Part shown: positions 7,835 to 11,541 of the stretch, piece after piece
Numbering within the stretch: the stretch's first letter is position 1
How the letters are laid out: each line of letters opens with the position of its first letter
Assembly: GCA_035591015.1 (NCBI GenBank)
Contig: JAXIUW010199288.1
Span: 1-11,541, forward strand
Source of the DNA: Cephalothrix simula
Lineage: Eukaryota; Nemertea; Palaeonemertea; Archinemertea; Cephalotrichidae
Length of the DNA: 11,541 bases
Reading direction: 5' to 3'
Program-made: the position numbers and the translations under genes
The notes under the pieces: generated by a model
What the model saw: only the letters and a program-made list of their open reading frames with translations
Databases searched by the model: none
Told to the model about the DNA's origin: nothing

Positions 7835-8212
7835 TATCCGAGAATTGACACAAAAAAGCTAGACCAAGAAATTAAAACTATCATGCTACAAGTCATCCCT
7901 GTTTTGAAAGAGCACCGTGATGATATGTGCGCACCAGATCTCCTCTCATACATCGAGCAACTTGTTCTATCCATTGTACAAGAAAAAGACAACGGTCGCG
8001 AATTCGCTCGCTTCTTTCACAAGCAACTGTCCCAAACTCTACGCGATTCGCTACAGAAATTTGAAGGTAGAAAACTACGCGACTGCAGTGAAGATCTCTT
8101 GGTTGATATGTCTGAAATTCTTTTCAATGAATTAGCATTCTTCAGACTAATGCAAGATCTAGATACACCAACACTTCAAAGTATTCCAGGGCTGCCTGCT
8201 GAATGGAAACTA
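7835..8212 (+). CDS. PCM1: PCM1 exon e (PRIDT...FNELAFFRLMQDLD core)
   Basis: The exon has 126 codons and is the best conserved in the window. It starts YPRIDTKKLDQEIKTIM, continues with VIPVLKEHRDDMC, then FARFFHKQLSQTLRDSLQKF, GRKLRDCSEDLLV and LFNELAFFRLMQDLD. Each block has a close counterpart in the same order in vertebrate PCM1. The region looks helical and soluble. The acceptor ctgtttcag ends at 7834, and the donor is a perfect gtaagt at 8213 after a Leu codon. Reading past the donor gives a further 31 residues and a stop, which I take as intron. The exon may begin at 7781 instead, because the 18 codons between the two acceptors are open and in frame (VPNQNVPSNNLNASNLFQ). I prefer 7835 because it joins to exon d as in vertebrates. 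Confidence 0.93.
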
Positions 8213-8611
8213 GTAAGTGAAACAGGGTGGTTACTCACCTGGAAATCAGGGAAACGTCAGGGAATTTCAATTTACGCTTTAAAACTCACAAAAATTTCAC
8301 AAAAATGACAAAGGTCAAGGAAAAGTCAGGGATGAAGTTGGGGGATCCCTAAGGGAAGCTGTTGAAGCTAAAAGACACGCACTGGGAGGAGCACTGGCCT
8401 GCCCTGGGTTGTGTAAAAGAACGAAACCGAACTGAATTAGTTGGATTACTGGGCATGATTGCTAAACTTGGTGTTAAATATCCATTCTCCGCACCTGCGG
8501 TACCTTGAACAGATGATAATCACCTCGTTTATAAATTACCCGTATATTTTGGATATACCAAATAAATTATTTTTATAACCATTACCTAACAAATTTTCAT
8601 CTTTTTTCAAG
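8213..8611 (+). other. Intron 5
   Basis: The intron is 399 bases, from gtaagt to cttttttcaag. The first 130 bases repeat a short motif (tcagggaaacgtcagggaat, then aaggaaaagtcagggatg), a style of sequence common in dispersed repeats. From 8353 to 8508 one + frame is open for 51 codons and then stops; it contains ELVGLLGMIAKLGVKYP, which I cannot place. Phase-0 exons starting at the AG sites I checked here meet early stops. Confidence 0.7.
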
Positions 8612-8886
8612 GAGTCAGTGACGGATGGAGATAGCCAAGATGCAAGGGAGCCGGTCCAAGCTGCTGAAGAAGAAGAATCTGTGACAGAGAACATCAGCAG
8701 CAGCTCGGATGAATCAGATGACGTCACTAGCGACGAAGGTGAAAATTTAGGGAAAACACGTGATGACCAGTTTGCCGCGGCAGTTGATCAGAGGTACATC
8801 GAAAATGATGATGATAGCGAAAGTCAAAATCGGCAAAAATCAATGACAATTGAATTAGCTGTTAGTGAAACTAAACCATACACAAG
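8612..8886 (+). CDS. PCM1: PCM1 exon f (acidic Ser-rich exon)
   Basis: The exon has 91 codons plus two bases of a split Arg codon. It begins ESVTDGDSQDARE and is highly acidic: AAEEEESVTEN, then SSSSDESDDVTSDEGEN, then IENDDDSES. It ends with MTIELAVSETKPYTR, which resembles the VSINLSKAETQALTNY stretch of vertebrate PCM1. The Ser-Asp/Glu clusters look like acidophilic (CK2-type) phosphorylation sites. It is predicted disordered, with no membrane or coiled-coil pattern. The acceptor is cttttttcaag (ends 8611) and the donor is gtaatt at 8887. A minus-strand open frame at 8536-8727 reflects the Ser/Asp-rich codons and is not a gene. A basic segment found in vertebrates before this acidic part is absent. 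Confidence 0.87.
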
Positions 8887-8990
8887 GTAATTATTTGTCG
8901 ATGCGGGTAGACAACATGCCAAAAGCCGAAGGTTACCGTTTTCAAAAACCATCACTAGGCCTCGTTAATGGATATTCCATATGTTAACCG

Positions 8991-9095
8991 TAAACAACAG
9001 GAAATAAAATTGTGCTCACAATTTTGAGATATGCGCATGCGCAGATAGGTATACATTCATGCGTATTTCGAAAAACTAACAACGGCATTAACCTG
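8991..9095. repeat. Fragment of the 5101-5660 foldback family
   Basis: The stretch attttgagatatgcgcatgcgcag, then ataggtatacattcatgcg and tttcgaaaaactaacaa, follows the arm sequence of the foldback in intron 3 (gagatacgcgcatgcgcagta, ataggtctgcatac, tcgaaaactgacaa). Only one arm is seen. Confidence 0.7.
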
Positions 9096-9278
9096 TTTGG
9101 GGTAATGTTTATATAAGCCTATAGTACATTAGAGCCTAGGCTCTAAAGCTCCAATTTTGATTGATATCTAAACTCGCAAAATTTGCAGAAAATTTTGGAA
9201 TTTTCAAACGCCCATCCTGCATTTGGACACTAAAAATGTATTATGACTATATAGAAACATGGTCCTAAAGTGATTCTG

Positions 9279-9447
9279 GGGGCCCAAATTACGGCCAAAA
9301 ACTTGAAAAACCAAAAATTTATTTTCATAAACTAAAACTTGGCCTGAGGTGATGCCAGGGGGCTGAAACCCCATCGAAAACCAAAACCTGGGGTAGTGCT
9401 TTCCACAAGGCTTCAGAATATATAAGGGTCAAGGGCGTTTAGGCCCA
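9279..9447. repeat. Half copy of the 115-416 foldback family
   Basis: The best match is 9400-9447, tttccacaaggcttcagaat, then ataagggtcaagggcgttta. It follows the complement of the left arm at 121-199 closely. The upstream part (ggccaaaaacttgaaaaacc) resembles the loop region. The other arm is missing. A truncated SINE begins right after it. Confidence 0.75.
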
Positions 9448-9458
9448 CTTGCTCATTT

Positions 9459-9527
9459 GGGTTCGATCCCTGGGTCCGCCGAGTGCTCTCGGGGTCTCGA
9501 TCTTCCTTTGTATCAATTATATACGAA
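9459..9527 (+). repeat. 5'-truncated SINE copy
   Basis: The copy starts at the pol III B box, gggttcgatccctgggtccg, then ccgagtgctctcggggtct, and ends gtatcaattatatacgaa. The same order is found in the fuller copy at 9651-9773. No A box is present, as expected of a 5' truncation. Confidence 0.75.
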
Positions 9528-9650
9528 AATACATGTAGGTATTTCACTAAGTTAGCTAGTGCTGGTGGCTATGCCCTGACGGTGACATCTGGTGTTAATT
9601 ATCTAAAATTCCGAGTTACCTTAAAATAACTTGGAAGATTCTTTTGTAGA

Positions 9651-9773
9651 GTCGTGCTAACCGAGCGGTCTAACGCGCAGTCCTTCGTGTAACCCTCTGC
9701 AGGGCGCGGGTTCGATCCCGGGTTCCGCCGAGTGTTCTCGGGGTCTTGGGAACCAGTATCAATTATATACGAA
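9651..9773 (+). repeat. tRNA-derived SINE copy
   Basis: The head looks like a class II (Ser/Leu-type) tRNA: A box taaccgagcgg at 9658-9668 and a perfect B box ggttcgatccc at 9709-9719. The 5' stem gtcgtgc has no good partner on the 3' side, so it is not a working tRNA. The tail carries ccgagtgttctcggggtctt and ends gtatcaattatatacgaa, identical to the end of the copy at 9459-9527. There is no poly-A; the shared 3' end may be the piece recognised by a partner LINE. Confidence 0.8.
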
Positions 9774-9774
9774 T

Positions 9775-9811
9775 AAGATCATCAAAGCCGAGATTTCATT
9801 TATGATCTTAG
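9775..9811. repeat. 9-bp hairpin beside the SINE
   Basis: The sequence aagatcat and its complement atgatctt form a stem of about 9 bp with a loop of about 20 bases. No other support for function is visible. Confidence 0.5.
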
Positions 9812-10447
9812 TTATAAACCTAATATTTGATAGATAGAGCATTAGAGCTCGCACAAAAATTTTTATTATTGTATTCAACAATAATCTAGTTTATGGATAA
9901 TTGAAGCAGATTTCATCACAACTATAATCTGATAATAAAAACATCAAACAAACGGTGAAAATTAAATGTTTAAATGATATAAAATTTTATAGTTAACTTA
10001 TAGGTGCTTAAACTTATTTTGTTTAGATAATTTTCTAAATAACTCCATAATTCAAATTTTTCCGTACTGTTTCAAATCAATTGAGAATATATCTATATAT
10101 AATAATAGTAGTTCAAGATCATACTAATAGGGGTCACCAGTTGTAATGCTATATAGTATGAGACACCATTTTTAAAGTTCGGGGCCAACCTCTCGAATCC
10201 AGGGGGGGGGTGTGACGGGTCGAAATTTTAAGTCTTGACTCGAGGTTGAGTTCGGGGCCGGGTACATATATAATAAGTGCGAGCCTGAGACGGTCATTTC
10301 TGAGCATTTTTATACTACTATATACCGTATATACATGTATGTCGTCCCTTTTATGGCATAGGGTGATAAGATACATCTTGATGCCAAATTTGTAATCGGT
10401 TTTTACCATGTCTTTACCTTTTGTGCTGAGGAAATGTTGGTCAAGCC

Positions 10448-10560
10448 GGGGGAGGGGGTGTTGTCAGCCTATTTATACTCCGACCTGGGTGGGGTGGGTG
10501 TTTTGGGTCTGCGGGAAACTAATCTGACGTCAGCCTAGTTGGTGGGTGTTTTGGAAGTTT
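10448..10560. repeat. Fragment related to the 2833-3290 element
   Basis: The tip gggggagggggtgttgtcag and the internal aatctgacgtcag and ggtgggtgtttt recall the tip and units of the element in intron 1. The right end is not found, so this is a truncated or diverged relative. Confidence 0.5.
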
Positions 10561-10655
10561 TTGGAAATTTTAGAGATTAATAAGTTAAATATACGAAAAC
10601 AATACATATGTGTAGAGGTATAAAATATTATGAGCACTTGGGTTTAAACAGACTT

Positions 10656-10668
10656 TGACCTTTGACCT
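10656..10668 (-). promoter_or_regulatory. DR1-type site / candidate branch-point region
   Basis: On the minus strand this reads AGGTCAAAGGTCA, a perfect direct repeat of the nuclear receptor half-site with one base between. It lies 10 bases upstream of the acceptor of exon g, and the two ttgac sequences also fit a metazoan branch-point consensus. A splicing role is the simpler explanation. Confidence 0.3.
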
Positions 10669-10678
10669 TATTTTTTAG

Positions 10679-10862
10679 AATTGGAAGTGATGAAGATGAC
10701 GAAAATGAGGACAGTGAATCTCAGGAAAACGAAGATCCATCGGAAACGGCTGTTTCAAGATCAGCTGGTGATGAAACGGAAGCTGTAAAAGAAGATAATC
10801 CGGATGAAGAAAAAGAAATTGATGAAAAAGAAGCTGCTGGGAGTGCTGTTGTGAATGGAGAT
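10679..10862 (+). CDS. PCM1: PCM1 exon g (acidic tail exon)
   Basis: The exon has one base completing the Arg codon begun in exon f, then 61 codons. It starts IGSDEDDENEDSESQENED, matching the YGSGEDENEDEEMEEFEEG stretch of vertebrate PCM1, and continues acidic through DEEKEIDEKEAAGSAVVNGD. Almost every residue is charged or polar, so this is a disordered linker. The acceptor is ttatttttttag (ends 10678) and the donor is a perfect gtaagt at 10863, leaving phase 0 for an exon beyond the window. An antisense open frame at 10675-10878 is very His/Leu-rich because it reads the complement of GAA/GAT codons, and it is not a gene. Confidence 0.9.
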
Positions 10863-10962
10863 GTAAGTTTCGACACATGTTTTGGTTACTACAAGGAATT
10901 TATACAAATTGAATTTTTATAAATTATGTTTCTAATGCGCGCGGGAAAATGTTTTGATGTAT

Positions 10963-11490
10963 ACATAAATGGATGAAAAAATTGGTTGAGGCATGGCTTA
11001 ACGTTAGCTAGCAGCCTCCCCCCGAATAATTCCCATAAATTATTTTGTCCTTGGAAAGGGCATGTAAAGTGCAGTTAAATGGTTGTGGCTTCATGTCCTT
11101 ACCACCAACTGGTGAAAAAATGGCGCCTAAAAATGTTTAAATCAAGAATTTTGATTTTGAACATTTTTGAACACCATTTTCCACCAGGTGGCGGTAGGGC
11201 CATGCAATCACCACCATTTTACTGCATTTTGCATGCCCTTTCCAAAGATATATAGTTCTTATTTGCTACAAATCCAAAAAGCAATATTTCTGATTTTCGG
11301 CCATTTTTTTAGGATATTTTTAACTATCACCCTCCACCAGGTTGTAGTAGGGCCACCACCCTCCACCAGGCTGTGGTAAGGCCACCACCCTCCACCAGGT
11401 GGTGGTAGGGGCATGAAAGAGCTACCATTTCACTCCATTTCGCATACCATTCCCAGTGTTATATTGGTTATGGCGGTTCCTATACCCCTA
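10963..11490. repeat. CCACCAGGTGG-rich palindromic repeat, copy B
   Basis: The copy starts aaatggatgaaaaaattggt, like copy A at 5990, and keeps the same order: ttggaaagggcatg, accaactggtg, ccaccaggtggcggtaggg, ttttgcatgccctttcc, acaaatccaaaaa, and the right edge ggttatggcggttcctatac. Two inverted pairs are nested. It lacks the 260-base foreign segment of copy A, so it is closer to the ancestral layout. An open frame at 11167-11379 is repeat read-through. Confidence 0.85.
11328..11414. repeat. 29-bp tandem repeat, three units
   Basis: The sequence caccctccaccagg starts at 11328, 11357 and 11386, each followed by a variant of (t/c)(t/g)gt(a/g)gta(a/g)gg. Copy A has only one such unit, so this is an expansion private to copy B. 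Confidence 0.85.
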
Positions 11491-11541
11491 TGATAAACCC
11501 GCGGAGGGGGGGGGGGGGCGGGCGGGTAGCCCACGTGAACC

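Larger units (their letters stand above)
8887..10678 (+). other. Intron 6
   Basis: The intron is 1792 bases, phase 2. It holds fragments of three repeat families seen elsewhere in the window (8991-9095, 9279-9447, 10448-10560), two SINE copies (9459-9527, 9651-9773) and AT-rich sequence at 9830-10110 without recognisable content. A loose inverted repeat pairs about 10177-10196 with 10237-10262. The 3' end carries a tandem tttgacc just before the acceptor. Confidence 0.8.
1..11541 (+). other. PCM1: PCM1-like gene, internal part (incomplete at both ends)
   Basis: This is the gene-level entry for seven exons encoding 509 residues of an orthologue of pericentriolar material 1, the scaffold of centriolar satellites that move on microtubules and deliver proteins to the centrosome and cilium base. 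The order of conserved blocks matches the C-terminal third of vertebrate PCM1 as I remember it, and all splice borders are GT..AG with matching phases. No frameshift or internal stop is seen, so this is a working gene and not a pseudogene. The first coding exons and promoter must lie before position 1. The final C-terminal exons, where vertebrates carry the LIR motif that binds GABARAP, must lie after 11541. Intron phases are 2 (incoming), 0, 0, 0, 0, 0, 2 and 0 (outgoing). Confidence 0.92.
10863..11541 (+). other. Start of the intron after exon g
   Basis: The intron starts with gtaagt and continues past the end of the window. After 100 plain bases it is filled by copy B of the palindromic repeat, then a G-rich end (11505-11526) that could form a quadruplex or mark a poorly resolved homopolymer. 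Confidence 0.75.

Noticed and set aside
8213-8308. Extension of exon e to the stop at 8306-8308
   Set aside because: The perfect gtaagt donor at 8213 and the matching phase of exon f make read-through unlikely; the extra residues come from repeat-like sequence.
8308-8433. Cassette exon reading REAVEAKRHAL, recalling AKEAKRIL of vertebrate PCM1
   Set aside because: The similarity is a few residues, the acceptors are poor, and phase-0 entry at the AG sites checked gives stops, so it cannot join exons e and f.
9651-9728. Functional tRNA gene
   Set aside because: A and B boxes are present, but the acceptor stem does not pair and a SINE tail follows; a second copy shares that tail.
10149-10409. 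86-codon minus-strand frame
   Set aside because: No recognisable product, and the sequence includes a G-run and a loose inverted repeat typical of the intronic repeats here.

Overview
The window is nuclear DNA from an animal, almost certainly an invertebrate. It is AT-rich and split into short exons separated by introns of 0.4-2.3 kb, with GT..AG borders and pyrimidine-rich acceptors. The introns are full of small palindromic repeats and tRNA-derived SINEs. There is no bacterial gene organisation: no operons, Shine-Dalgarno sites or long ORFs. The exact taxon cannot be read from the sequence. A lophotrochozoan, echinoderm, hemichordate or cnidarian would all fit, and a vertebrate is unlikely from the divergence of the exons.

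One gene runs through the window on the + strand and leaves it at both ends: the C-terminal third of a PCM1 (pericentriolar material 1) orthologue. Seven exons can be placed: 2417-2651, 3379-3477, 4728-4925, 7237-7395, 7835-8212, 8612-8886 and 10679-10862. Joined, they give 509 codons without a stop. They follow human PCM1 in order: the LFEALRETIYSEV block, TPSES, the DTVIHLD block, the PRIDT...FFHKQL...FNELAFFRLMQDLD block, then an acidic disordered tail. Codon phases agree across every junction, including a split Arg codon (AG|A) between the last two exons. PCM1 is the scaffold of centriolar satellites, so the gene points to microtubule-based transport and assembly at the centrosome and cilium. 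The 5' part of the gene and the extreme C-terminus are outside the window.

The other 87% is intronic. From left to right it holds: a near-perfect 300-bp foldback element (115-416); a minus-strand coding-like open stretch (835-1023); a 17-bp GC-rich hairpin (1431-1492); a degraded minus-strand tRNA-like SINE with an inverted-repeat tail (about 1746-1940); a 458-bp element of degenerate TGACGTCA-containing units flanked by an 8-bp direct repeat (2833-3290); a 232-bp tandem duplication (about 4070-4527); a 560-bp foldback (about 5101-5660); a 114-bp hAT-like MITE (5872-5985); two copies of a CCACCAGGTGG-rich palindromic family (about 5990-6720 and 10963-11490); and, in intron 6, fragments of the first two foldback families and of the 458-bp element, next to two SINE copies.

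No independent second gene can be supported. The points most worth a second look are that four unrelated foldback families recur in different introns of one gene, that each of the four middle exons is an exact multiple of three in phase 0, and that a basic segment known from vertebrate PCM1 appears to be missing.
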